DNA from: Allohahella marinimesophila
Lineage (GTDB): Bacteria; Pseudomonadota; Gammaproteobacteria; Pseudomonadales; Oleiphilaceae
Length of the DNA stretch: 64,000 nt
Direction of reading: 5' to 3'
NCBI RefSeq assembly: GCF_039538005.1
Contig: NZ_BAABBO010000012.1
Coordinates: 186,001 to 250,000 of the forward strand
Position 1 is the first letter of the stretch. Every line of letters begins with the position of its first letter. The translations under genes and the position numbers were made by a program. The notes beneath the pieces are model-generated. The model searched no databases, was not told where the DNA came from, and was given only the letters and a program-made list of their open reading frames with translations. This document shows positions 8,669 to 17,359 of the stretch, piece after piece.

Positions 8669-9776
8669 TCGCAGCGACGGCTTCAGCATTTCCGCTGGGT
8701 GGAACCGGGGCTCGTACCCGGGTCCAGAGCTGGGCATGGCGTTGACTGGCCGCCTGGAAGGCCGCCCACACGCCAGCTTCCGGATCGAGATAGCGAGCTG
8801 CAAATGCCTGAAAGTCCGGTGGCTTGTTGCTGATCCTGATGGCGTTGGACAGTTCCGCCAGTGGACCAATCCAGGCATGGCCTGCCTTCTGCAACTCGGC
8901 CAGATAGGGCTGTATCCGGCCTACGTAAACCAGTTCCAGAACATTCATCGCGATCTTCGTAGTCTCGTCGTCGAGGCGTTCGGGCCGACAGGGCGTACCA
9001 TCCGAGTGCGTCAGCAGCGTCTCGAGTGTATCTGCAATACTCTGCAATTCTGCCGTCATTGCTTCAACCGACAATAGCACTCGTCCAGGATATGGATTCG
9101 CAATCAGGGTGGCATTGATCGCTTCGAGATCATCGAGCGCTGCGGTGTCCTCTCCCTGAACATAGCCCACCAGGCGTTCCAGCGCGCGGCCGAGCTGCTG
9201 AGATCGCGCGGCCGCGAAATCACGCTGCAGCAGACCATCTCCTGTAGAGAAAAGAGCCTGGAATTCGACGCTCGCAAAGGTGGCATTCCATTGAGCTATA
9301 CCAAGCTCCTGGCGCTTGACGTCACGCACCTCAGCCAGGGCTGTCATCAGCTGGGTAACTTCGGACACATCCTCGCCTAGCAAGCGCAGACAGTCATCTA
9401 CCGATGCGAGGAAGGCCTGTTCATAACGCCAGATCGCACTGGCTGACGCTACTTTTCCAAGCGCACTGTTGCGTTGGGCCACCAGCTGACCAACCGTGCA
9501 GGCGTCGAGGGTAAAGATATCGAGGATGCCCAGCGAGAACTCACTGGCCTGGCGTTGCAGATCACGGCGCTGAGGGTAACGGGGCTTGAGCACCTCGGGC
9601 GGCTCTGGCGCCTCAAATGACACTTCAAGAACGCGCTCCAGTCGTTGCCGATAGTCATCGAAGTCGGCTTCCGGATTTCCGAGAAGCTCAGATGAGCAGC
9701 CACCCGAGATCGACGCAGCGACCAGTATCGCGCCGAACACACTGGTTCGCCAGTCATGGAGCGCAGGCATCTGCAA
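8637..9776 (-). CDS. DUF3080 family lipoprotein
   Basis: This 379-aa protein resembles the DUF3080 family of gammaproteobacterial lipoproteins of unknown role. The N-terminus has a hydrophobic stretch ending ASISGGC, a loose lipobox with Cys27 as probable lipidated residue. The remainder is largely helical and charged, with no catalytic motif that I can identify. It lies 18 nt downstream of mtnC on the same strand, so it may be read through from the methionine-salvage operon, though a functional link is not evident. The 3' end overlaps the LolA-like gene. Confidence 0.75.
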   Translation of the reverse strand: MQMPALHDWRTSVFGAILVAASISGGCSSELLGNPEADFDDYRQRLERVLEVSFEAPEPPEVLKPRYPQRRDLQRQASEFSLGILDIFTLDACTVGQLVAQRNSALGKVASASAIWRYEQAFLASVDDCLRLLGEDVSEVTQLMTALAEVRDVKRQELGIAQWNATFASVEFQALFSTGDGLLQRDFAAARSQQLGRALERLVGYVQGEDTAALDDLEAINATLIANPYPGRVLLSVEAMTAELQSIADTLETLLTHSDGTPCRPERLDDETTKIAMNVLELVYVGRIQPYLAELQKAGHAWIGPLAELSNAIRISNKPPDFQAFAARYLDPEAGVWAAFQAASQRHAQLWTRVRAPVPPSGNAEAVAATIEPVSGCSR

Positions 9777-9794
9777 GACGAGCCTGACCTTTCC

Positions 9795-10568
9795 TCAGGC
9801 CTGCTCGCCAAAGTCGATGGCGTGAAAATCCTCGACCACATCGATATCACTATCAGCGAAGTTGTCCCGCTCCGGCTCCACTGTGGCTGGTGCATCAGTC
9901 GGACGACGCAGCAACACGACCATGAAATCGGCAGCTTCGGCGGCTTCGGCCTCTTCGATGATATCGGTCAGGAACAGGATTTGGTCAGGTGGCTGGCCAA
10001 CCTGCTCTGCAATGCGTCGGTAAGAGGATGCCTCCCGCTTGCCGCCAATCGTGGTATCGAAATAGCCGGTAAACAAGGGCGTCAGGTCGCCAAACTGGGA
10101 GTAGCCGAACATCAGCTTCTGCGCGGCAATCGAACCTGAAGAATAGACGTAAAGCTCTATACCATCAGCGTGCCAGGCTTTCAGCTGCTTCACCGCATCC
10201 GGGTACATATGGCCGCGCAGTTCGCCGGTTTCGTAGCCCTGACGCCAGATCAGTCCCTGTAGGGTTTTCAGCGGTGTAATTTTGACATCCGCCTCCATCC
10301 AGCCATGCAGCGCTTCAAGGCAATCTTCAATGAGTTCGGTGATCGCCTGCTTGCGTGGCAGACCGGCCTTGATGCGAACATCGTCGAGCAGGTCGAGCAC
10401 ATCAGGCTCATCGAGATTGGCCATAATGTAATCATCGATGGCCGCTTCAGCAAACGGAAACAGTGTTTCATGCACGAAAGCGATACTGCTGGTGGTACCC
10501 TCGATGTCGGTCACGATAGCTGCGGGCCGGGTTATTCTGGCGACTGGTCGTTCTCCAGAGACACTCAT
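9795..10568 (-). CDS. mtnC: Enolase-phosphatase E1 (acireductone synthase)
   Basis: HAD-superfamily enzyme of the methionine salvage pathway that enolises and then dephosphorylates 2,3-diketo-5-methylthiopentyl-1-phosphate to acireductone. The HAD motif I appears as TDIEGTTSS (about residues 21-29), followed by the family-typical FVHETLFPFAE; motif II is in YVYSSGSIAAQK and the C-terminal acidic motif in FLTDIIEEAEAAEAA. The product is 257 aa, about 25 longer than usual, with an acidic C-terminal tail beyond the conserved fold. The start overlaps the mtnD stop by 4 bp, and gene order is mtnB-mtnD-mtnC. Confidence 0.95.
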   Translation of the reverse strand: MSVSGERPVARITRPAAIVTDIEGTTSSIAFVHETLFPFAEAAIDDYIMANLDEPDVLDLLDDVRIKAGLPRKQAITELIEDCLEALHGWMEADVKITPLKTLQGLIWRQGYETGELRGHMYPDAVKQLKAWHADGIELYVYSSGSIAAQKLMFGYSQFGDLTPLFTGYFDTTIGGKREASSYRRIAEQVGQPPDQILFLTDIIEEAEAAEAADFMVVLLRRPTDAPATVEPERDNFADSDIDVVEDFHAIDFGEQA

Positions 10569-11128
10569 TGCATCAGCGCTTCATAACGGGGAATACGGGT
10601 GGCGATTGGATCACCAGTGAAGTCAGCGACCCAGCCTTCGGTATTGGTAAACAGGCGCAGCGCCATGAACTCGGGCTCCGGCCCCATATCGAACCAGTGC
10701 GTAGTCCCATGCGGCACGCTGATGAGGTCATTGCGTTCACAGAGAATGGCGTAGACCCGGTCGGCATGACGAATATAGAACAGGCCATGACCGCGCAGGA
10801 AAAACCGGATTTCGTCTTCGCTGTGCTTGTGCTCGTCGAGAAACTTCTTTCGCATCTCGGTCTTCTGCGGATGCTCCGGCGTCAGGGCAATGACATCGGC
10901 CGTCGTGAAGCCCTTTTGCGCCTTGAAGCGCTCGATATCGTCATGATAGATCGCCAGTACATCGTCCGGCGTCGCGCCTTGGGGCAGATCGCGGGCTTCC
11001 CAGCGGGTAAACGCAATGCCGATGTCAGCCAGCTGGCTGGCGATATCACTACCATCGCTGGTTTCCACCGAGGCAGAGGTGACTGCCGTGTCCTCATCGC
11101 GCACCTCGAAGATCCAAAGCTTGCTCAT
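10565..11128 (-). CDS. mtnD: Acireductone dioxygenase
   Basis: Cupin metalloenzyme (187 aa) that oxidises acireductone to 4-methylthio-2-oxobutanoate, the last carbon step of methionine salvage (Fe form), or to methylthiopropionate plus CO (Ni form). The metal ligands are in EHKHSEDEIRFF (two His and a Glu) and PHGTTHWFDMG (the third His). The gene sits between mtnB and mtnC, 10 nt after mtnB and overlapping mtnC by 4 bp. Confidence 0.96.
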   Translation of the reverse strand: MSKLWIFEVRDEDTAVTSASVETSDGSDIASQLADIGIAFTRWEARDLPQGATPDDVLAIYHDDIERFKAQKGFTTADVIALTPEHPQKTEMRKKFLDEHKHSEDEIRFFLRGHGLFYIRHADRVYAILCERNDLISVPHGTTHWFDMGPEPEFMALRLFTNTEGWVADFTGDPIATRIPRYEALMQ

Positions 11129-11138
11129 TCAGGTGTCC

Positions 11139-11798
11139 TCACTCTTGTTTTCTAAAAAGTTTCATCAGTTCGAGCTCGCAACTGCAGATGAACTCGAGCG
11201 CCTCGATGTGGCGCAGGCAGGTGCGCATATCGCTGGCCCAGGTATACAGCCCATGACCGGCTATGAGATAAGCAACGCAGTCAGGATGAACGTTCAGCCA
11301 GCCGTCGACGTCTTCGGCTAGCGCATCGATGTCCTGGGTGTTCGGAAAGATCGGAATCGCTAATTCGGTCTCGTGGGTGTGGCGGCCCGTGAGCGCTTTC
11401 TGCATTTCATAGTCCTCTACCACGAGCACGCCATCTTTCTGCAGGAACTTCGACAGTATGGTCGCTGCCGGCGAATGCGTATGCAGCACAGCGCCAATGT
11501 CTGGGTAGCGGCGGTACAGGCCCGTATGCAAGGCGGTTTCTGCCGAGCTTTTCTCATCAGGATTGAATGCAGTGCCCTCCACTTCAAGCAATTTGCCCTG
11601 AAGATCGATAGCGAGAATGTCCGCCTTCATGAGCTGACCCTTGTGGCGCCCGGATGCAGTAATGGCTGCGGTGTCAGCGCCGAGGCGCACTGAATAGTTG
11701 CTGCTGGTGGCTGGCGACCAGCCCTGGCCGTAGAGAAAGCGGCCTGCCTGCATGAGCTGTTCGGCGGCGGGTCCGAACGTGGAGTCTTTTATCATCAT
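11139..11798 (-). CDS. mtnB: Methylthioribulose-1-phosphate dehydratase
   Basis: Class II aldolase-fold, zinc-dependent dehydratase (219 aa) that converts 5-methylthioribulose-1-phosphate to the diketone used by MtnC. The zinc-binding motif is seen as AVLHTHSPAATILS, with the third His in IAGHGLYTWA. It is the first gene of mtnB-mtnD-mtnC; its promoter must lie in the short divergent interval before tmcA. The upstream cycle genes (mtnA, mtnK or mtnP) are not in this window. Confidence 0.94.
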   Translation of the reverse strand: MMIKDSTFGPAAEQLMQAGRFLYGQGWSPATSSNYSVRLGADTAAITASGRHKGQLMKADILAIDLQGKLLEVEGTAFNPDEKSSAETALHTGLYRRYPDIGAVLHTHSPAATILSKFLQKDGVLVVEDYEMQKALTGRHTHETELAIPIFPNTQDIDALAEDVDGWLNVHPDCVAYLIAGHGLYTWASDMRTCLRHIEALEFICSCELELMKLFRKQE

Positions 11799-11928
11799 GG
11801 TCTCTGTGCTGCCTGCCTCTGGCCCGGTATGATTGGCCTATGATTCCAGAATTGCCCGACATTATCACCTTTCAGTTGGCCCTGCACAAAATGGCTCGGC
11901 GCGGACGATCCAGCTCTGTACGAATGCC

Positions 11929-13926
11929 ATGACAGATACTGCTGAGGCGCGCCCCCGACATCGACAACTTCGCTGGCTGTGCGCCGATGCCTCAGGTTCG
12001 CAGCGACTGCTCGAGCAGCTCCACGAGCGCCTGGCAGACTCGGCTGTGCGAGCACTCATTGTCGATGACCGCTTCAAGCGCCGGTATCAGGATTATCTGG
12101 GGCAGGAGTATGACCTGCTGCTGGTCTCGGCCTGGTCAGGTTTTTCGCCAAATGTCCTTGCAGCGCTCTCAGCCACAGTACGAGGCGGTGGCCTGATAAT
12201 ACTGTTGACCCCAGCGCCTGCGCAGTGGTTGACCTACGATGATCCTGAGTACGCACGGCTCCTGGCTCACCCCTGGACAGCCTTAGACAGTCCTGCCTAC
12301 TTTCTGCGTTACTTTATCGGCGCCCTGACAGCGTCTACAGGCGCGCCCCGAAGGTTTGAGTCAGGCGCGATAGAAGACATGGTCGACGAGTTCCTGGGGT
12401 GCATTCAGGCTGATTCGCCGTCAGCTGCCACCACGGCTATCTCCGGTCCCACCGACGAACAGGCCAGCGTGCTGGCGAATTTAGAAGCAGCCAGCGGCCG
12501 GGTCGATATCATCAGTGCAGAACGTGGCCGCGGGAAATCGACCCTACTGGGATATCTGGCTGGAAGTCTGGCCGCCGCTGAGCCAATCAGTGGCATCACG
12601 GCGCTGCATCCCTGGCAATGTAGTGTAGCCTTGCGGCAGGCTGCGGGCAGCCTCAATTTCCGCGCACCTGACGAGATACTGCAGTCGGGGCAGCGCCCGG
12701 CACTGCTGTTCATTGATGAAGCAGCGGCACTGCCCTTGCCCATGTTACTGGCCCTGATCGATTGCGCCGATCAGGTCGTGCTGGCGTCGACCAGCCACGG
12801 CTATGAAGGCAGCGGCCAGGGCTTCCGCCTCAGACTGGCCGGGCATCTGCAGGCGCGGGGTCGAGAGGTCCATTGGCATGCACTGGAGCAGCCCGTTCGC
12901 TGGGATGCGCAGGATCCTGTCGAAGCCTTTGTCGCCAGGATCCTGCTGTTTCAGAACACCTCGGGCATCCAGCCACCACCTTCTAAGGCAATCGGCTCTC
13001 CCGAGGTGATCGATAAGACGATTCTGGCAGACGATCCTGCCGCGCTGGCTGCCATCATGCGGCTGCTGATGGAGAGCCATTATCAAACCAGCGCAGACGA
13101 TGCGCGGGTAATCCTCGACAGCCCCGGCATCCAGCTGTCAGGTATCTTCGTGGCTGACAGTTCGGAGCCTGTCGCCATATTGATGACTGACACCGAGGAG
13201 CCCTTCGAAGATGCACTTCGGGAGGCTATCTGGCAAGGCAGGCGGCGTCCACGCGGTCATCTCACGCAGCAGGTGCTGGCGCAGCAGCTTGGCGTGGAAG
13301 CAGCGCTCGAATCGACAATTGTACGCATCGTTCGCGTGGCGGTGGCGAGCGCCTATCGCCGCCAGGGTCTTGCGAGCAGCTTGCTGGCGCATCTCGAGGC
13401 GTTCGAAGACAAAGCGGAAGCAGGATCAGCGCTTCATGCAGCCAGCTTTGGCAACGATCCGGTGAGCCTGGCCTTCTGGCTCAGCCAGGGCTATACGCTG
13501 GTAAGACAGGGCCAGCGGCAATCGGGCAGCCACGGCGGCGAAGCTTTACTGGTGATAAAACCCATGGAAGAGTCTGGCGAGCAGCTCACGCGGGACGCGC
13601 TGTTGGCTCGGGGCCGAGCCCTGGCCACTGAACCCGCAGAACCAGCCAGCGATAGCCACTGCTTATGGCCTCAGCCTGCCCTGGAGCCATGGGAGCGTGA
13701 ACTCATCGGTCTGTTCTGCGATGGCGCCCGGCCGATCGAAGCTGTTCTGCCCCTGTTATTGATCGACCGCTGCCAGAGCTCCGCCGAACTGGAAGCGCCC
13801 TGGCAGTCGGCGCTGCGTGATCTCGCAGGTGGTGGCGATTGGGCGGCGATCGGCCGGCTGACCGGATTGTCTGGTAAAAAAGCCATTGTGGCCGGACTGC
13901 GACTGGCGGTCGCCCGGATTATTTGA
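11929..13926 (+). CDS. tmcA: tRNA(Met) cytidine acetyltransferase
   Basis: Makes N4-acetylcytidine at the wobble base of elongator tRNA-Met using acetyl-CoA and ATP/GTP. Domain order fits TmcA: N-terminal DUF1726-like region, a RecD-type helicase module with Walker A SAERGRGKST and Walker B-like FIDEAAALPLPML, then a GNAT acetyltransferase core (IVRIVRVAVASAYRRQGLAS), and a C-terminal tRNA-binding region. I chose the ATG at 11929 because the preceding in-frame 32 residues from 11833 look unlike the family N-terminus and reach within 35 bp of the divergent mtnB start. No convincing ribosome-binding site marks either start. From the 11929 start the product is 665 aa, close to E. coli TmcA. The 3' end overlaps the convergent TraB/GumN gene by 8 bp. 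Confidence 0.92.
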   Translation: MTDTAEARPRHRQLRWLCADASGSQRLLEQLHERLADSAVRALIVDDRFKRRYQDYLGQEYDLLLVSAWSGFSPNVLAALSATVRGGGLIILLTPAPAQWLTYDDPEYARLLAHPWTALDSPAYFLRYFIGALTASTGAPRRFESGAIEDMVDEFLGCIQADSPSAATTAISGPTDEQASVLANLEAASGRVDIISAERGRGKSTLLGYLAGSLAAAEPISGITALHPWQCSVALRQAAGSLNFRAPDEILQSGQRPALLFIDEAAALPLPMLLALIDCADQVVLASTSHGYEGSGQGFRLRLAGHLQARGREVHWHALEQPVRWDAQDPVEAFVARILLFQNTSGIQPPPSKAIGSPEVIDKTILADDPAALAAIMRLLMESHYQTSADDARVILDSPGIQLSGIFVADSSEPVAILMTDTEEPFEDALREAIWQGRRRPRGHLTQQVLAQQLGVEAALESTIVRIVRVAVASAYRRQGLASSLLAHLEAFEDKAEAGSALHAASFGNDPVSLAFWLSQGYTLVRQGQRQSGSHGGEALLVIKPMEESGEQLTRDALLARGRALATEPAEPASDSHCLWPQPALEPWERELIGLFCDGARPIEAVLPLLLIDRCQSSAELEAPWQSALRDLAGGGDWAAIGRLTGLSGKKAIVAGLRLAVARII

Positions 13927-14893
13927 CCTGATTCACCCTGAAACCCTGTTTTCTGAGCAGATCCGCGACGCCGCCAGGCCCCACCATATGACCGGCACCG
14001 ACGGCCAGCATGCAGCGCAGATTTTCACTCAGGCACTGCTTGAACCCGGTGGTCATTGACTCGTTTCGATCGAAGAACAGCATCTTGTAGAAAGGCTCGA
14101 GCTCTGGTGACTCGCGCATGGGTTCGGCGATCGCGGCCTGATAAAGGGCGCCACCATTGCCTGTTTTCCAGGCCTCGCCCATATCGCGGTACATTTCAGG
14201 CGCCTCATAGAATTCTTCGAGGTAGCCCAGCACCGCCTTTTCATCAGCGGGCAACTTGTCGAGCAGCTTCATTTGCCCTTCGAAGGTTTCGAGACCCTTG
14301 ACCCTTATCTCCGGCCGCTTGCGTGCCTGGTTGGTGAGATACAGATCGATGCCGTACTCGGGCGACAGACCCTCGCGCATGGCCTGTAGCACACTCAGCG
14401 TGACCACGGTATAGACCGGCTTCTGTGCACGAATACTGTCGGCCGGCACGCCAACGCTTTCCACCGCCTGTTCCAGCTTCTTCACTGTGGACGGGCTGTA
14501 GAGATCAGCAATGGTCTGCCCCTTGGGGAGCGAGGCAAAGGAGCTGAACAGCTTCATATTCTCTGTCTGATCGCCCTCTGCCTCATCCAGTTCCACCAGC
14601 AGCACATCAGTGCTATCCAGCGCATCCATGATCGGCTTGGCCAGCGGGTAGTAGCTTGAGTCGGCGATATGCACTGTACCGATGAGGTAACCGGGCGCGA
14701 ATTTTTCCTTGGCGTCTGCTGGCGGTTCGACCTTCCAGAACAGTCCGCTAACGCCGGATTCAGTGCCGCTACCAGTGCGCGTGGGTGCTTCGCTTGCTGG
14801 ATCGAGCGCCTGTGCGGCAAGCGGTGTAAACAGCGCCAGCGCCAGCAGGAGATGACGAGGCCGCGGAAATTTTGCCAGATTGAGGCTGGTCAT
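13919..14893 (-). CDS. TraB/GumN family protein
   Basis: Secreted protein (324 aa) of the TraB/GumN (ChaN-like/Tiki) fold, a group with putative metalloprotease or haem-related roles. A signal peptide is visible (hydrophobic residues about 14-28, cleavage near LAAQA). The family pattern appears as LIGTVHIAD near the start of the mature protein, LLVELDEAEG, and the C-terminal LAVGAGHMVGPGGVADLLRKQGF. It overlaps the upstream sulfatase-fold gene by 4 bp, so these envelope genes are probably co-expressed. Confidence 0.86.
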   Translation of the reverse strand: MTSLNLAKFPRPRHLLLALALFTPLAAQALDPASEAPTRTGSGTESGVSGLFWKVEPPADAKEKFAPGYLIGTVHIADSSYYPLAKPIMDALDSTDVLLVELDEAEGDQTENMKLFSSFASLPKGQTIADLYSPSTVKKLEQAVESVGVPADSIRAQKPVYTVVTLSVLQAMREGLSPEYGIDLYLTNQARKRPEIRVKGLETFEGQMKLLDKLPADEKAVLGYLEEFYEAPEMYRDMGEAWKTGNGGALYQAAIAEPMRESPELEPFYKMLFFDRNESMTTGFKQCLSENLRCMLAVGAGHMVGPGGVADLLRKQGFRVNQVK

Positions 14894-16635
14894 AGATTGT
14901 TCGTGCCTTGTTGAGTTGAAGTTGAGGGCTGATCTGCCACCACAGGCGGATCCTGAAACAGACGATGCATCAGCCCCCTGAATTTGTCCATCCCGATACT
15001 GGCTGATGCCGGCGGCAATTCGATGCCTGGCCTGAAATTGTTTATGGCTAGAAAGGCTGCGACCAGCGCCCTGTCTCGGCTGATGACGTGCACCGGCACA
15101 TCAAGCGATGCGCCGTCGCCGGTGATGATTGGTGCCGCCTGGTGATCACCGAGAACGATAAGCAGGGAGTCCCCGAGATATGACCGGGCATAGCTGCCAA
15201 TGACGCCCAACGAGTAGTCGACCGCTCGAGCATATTGTGCCCTCACCCGCTCCGGATCCTGCCACAGCGACTCCGGTGTCTCCGCATTTTCGATGAGGCG
15301 ATGGAAGTTCATGCCATTGCCAATAGCATCCCAGTCATCCAGCACAGGCAGCACCGGTGTCCAGGGCGCATGACTGCTGATCAGCGCGATTTCGGCAAAC
15401 ACCGGCTGGTCAGCGGAGGCCGCCAAGGTGTCGCGCAGCCATGACAGTGTGTACTGATCCGGCATGGTGACCCAGTTGAGTGCGGGGCCAGCATAGCCAA
15501 GACCCGCGTTATCGGCGATCTGATCGTAGCCAAGCCGCTCGCCATCGGGCCATGCTGCCGTAATAGCGGGCATCACCGCCAGGGTGTCATGACCCGTCAG
15601 CGAAAAATCATCTACCAGCGTGGTCGCATCGCTGCGGACCAGCTCGTCGTAGCGGAACTGGTCATCGATCCACAAACCACTCAGGACCGTCGCGTGAGCG
15701 AGCCAGGATTGCCCACCCTGGACTGGTGAGCGCAACCGCCCAGTCGCCATATGAATACCACGCAGCTCGAGGTCAGCCTGAATAGCCTTCAGCCGTGGCC
15801 GCAATACCGCCTTGTAAGGCGCATCGAGCAAGGCAGAGACGCCGTAGGATTCGACGAAAGTCAGCAGGGTGTGCTGCTGCCCGAGCCGCTCCATCGCCAT
15901 GGCGGGCGTGGGTGAGTCTTGCATCTGCCGACGCAGCTCGCTGGTCGAGTCCAGGGATCGGCGATAGGTATCCATCTGCTGCAAGGCCAGATCCAGGACT
16001 GCAGACTTTGGTAGCACGCCGTGCTTGTAGAAGCCGTAGCCGCCATAAAGTGCAGCGCCGATGAGTAATGCGAGTGAAGTGCGAAGCCGCAGTGACGGCA
16101 TGCCGGCGCTTCCGGACGAGCCCTCGATCGCCAGGGCCGAAGCGTTGAGGCGAATGAGGCTGGCCGTACACAGATAGCCAAGCAGGCCTATGAATAAAAT
16201 AGCTATTGCGGTCCCGATCATCGCCCACAGAGTCCCGACGCTGCCGGAGAACACGTCAAAACCGGCCAGCAGCAGCTGAGCATCGAGCATCAGGTTGAAG
16301 GGTCGGTTCAGGCTATAGGCCATCGCCAGCGCAGAGAGCACGATCAGCAGCATCAGCGCGTAGAGCACCCCCGAAAGGCTGGCGAGCGCGAGCGCTGCCG
16401 AAGCTGGCAACAAAATGATCAGGCCCAGCAACACTAGAGCGTCCAGCGGAAGCCACTGCGTAATGAACGGCGGATGCAGCTGCACCGTCAGCAGTGCCAG
16501 CATGAGCACGACGATCACAGCCTGCACCAGCGAACTCACTCGCCAGCTGCAGACCCGATCAGCAGTGTCAAGCTTCGGCAAAACGGAAGGTATGCTGCTG
16601 CACGCTGGCGAGGGGTGCTGCAGCGTCGTCCACAC
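14890..16635 (-). CDS. Inner-membrane sulfatase/alkaline phosphatase-fold protein
   Basis: Membrane protein (up to 581 aa) with about five N-terminal hydrophobic helices (residues about 35-200), then a periplasmic alkaline-phosphatase-superfamily domain similar to lipoteichoic acid synthase-like phosphoethanolamine/phosphoglycerol transferases. The C-terminal metal motif appears as LLIVLGDHQAAPI, and ISSHAPWTPVLP fits the sulfatase-fold His motif. I could not place the catalytic Thr/Ser with certainty, so activity is unproven. The ATG at 16635 overlaps the FAH-family gene by 68 bp; in-frame TTG (16582) or GTG (16539) codons would shorten or remove the overlap. Confidence 0.75.
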   Translation of the reverse strand: MWTTLQHPSPACSSIPSVLPKLDTADRVCSWRVSSLVQAVIVVLMLALLTVQLHPPFITQWLPLDALVLLGLIILLPASAALALASLSGVLYALMLLIVLSALAMAYSLNRPFNLMLDAQLLLAGFDVFSGSVGTLWAMIGTAIAILFIGLLGYLCTASLIRLNASALAIEGSSGSAGMPSLRLRTSLALLIGAALYGGYGFYKHGVLPKSAVLDLALQQMDTYRRSLDSTSELRRQMQDSPTPAMAMERLGQQHTLLTFVESYGVSALLDAPYKAVLRPRLKAIQADLELRGIHMATGRLRSPVQGGQSWLAHATVLSGLWIDDQFRYDELVRSDATTLVDDFSLTGHDTLAVMPAITAAWPDGERLGYDQIADNAGLGYAGPALNWVTMPDQYTLSWLRDTLAASADQPVFAEIALISSHAPWTPVLPVLDDWDAIGNGMNFHRLIENAETPESLWQDPERVRAQYARAVDYSLGVIGSYARSYLGDSLLIVLGDHQAAPIITGDGASLDVPVHVISRDRALVAAFLAINNFRPGIELPPASASIGMDKFRGLMHRLFQDPPVVADQPSTSTQQGTNNL

Positions 16636-17359
16636 CCTCAGCCGCGAGCCCGAGGCTGACCTCGAGCACGGCGCCAGGCATCAACGCACCGACGCCAGCC
16701 GGCGTACCAGTGAGCACGAGATCACCCGGATTCAGCGTGAAGTGGCGGCTGATATGGCTGAGCAGCTCGATACAGCCGGTCAGCATCTGGCTGGCACGGC
16801 CTTGCTGACGCAGTTCACCGTTAAAGCGCATGTCGAAACCGAGCGCCGTCCACAGCGCGTTCGGCTCCAGCTGAGACTTGTCGATAAAGCGGCCTGGCGA
16901 GACAAAACTGCCAACGGGGCAACTGCCGTCGAAAGCCTTGGACAGCTCCCAGGGGTGGCCCTGTTTCTTCAACACTGACTGCAGCTCGCGTTTGGTGAGA
17001 TCGAGGGCGACGCCAATGCCGGCCACACTGTCCACCAGCCTGCGATGATCCCCCGCCACATCCGGACCGATCTGCTCACCTATGAGCAGCGCAATTTCGG
17101 TCTCGTAGTGCAGCGACTCATCGTGCTGACTGCCCGCGTCGTGCAGCGGGCAAGAGGTGAGGCCTTCTGCATCGGGCATCACCAGCGAACTGGCCGGTTT
17201 GATGAAGAGGATCGGTTCTTCAGGCACCGGATTGTTCAGTTCAGCGGCGTGCGCGGCATAGTTTCGGCCGACACAGACGATCTTGCCTGGTCGCAGCGCT
17301 GAGATTTGCTGGTCGAGCACGAAGGTGTCCGAACCAGAGGAAGAGACCTGTGTCATCAC
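16568..17359 (-). CDS. Fumarylacetoacetate hydrolase family protein
   Basis: FAH-fold enzyme (263 aa) resembling YcgM/FAHD1-type acylpyruvases and oxaloacetate tautomerases. Conserved parts are VCVGRNYAAHAAEL near the N-terminus, the metal-binding stretch HYETEIALLIG, the region DLTKRELQSVLKKQGHPWE, and LNPGDLVLTGTPAGVG. Its start overlaps the stop of the upstream FAD-linked dehydrogenase, so the two are translationally coupled. The coupling suggests handling of a 2-oxo-acid product, but the substrate is inferred only. Confidence 0.85.
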   Translation of the reverse strand: MMTQVSSSGSDTFVLDQQISALRPGKIVCVGRNYAAHAAELNNPVPEEPILFIKPASSLVMPDAEGLTSCPLHDAGSQHDESLHYETEIALLIGEQIGPDVAGDHRRLVDSVAGIGVALDLTKRELQSVLKKQGHPWELSKAFDGSCPVGSFVSPGRFIDKSQLEPNALWTALGFDMRFNGELRQQGRASQMLTGCIELLSHISRHFTLNPGDLVLTGTPAGVGALMPGAVLEVSLGLAAEGVDDAAAPLASVQQHTFRFAEA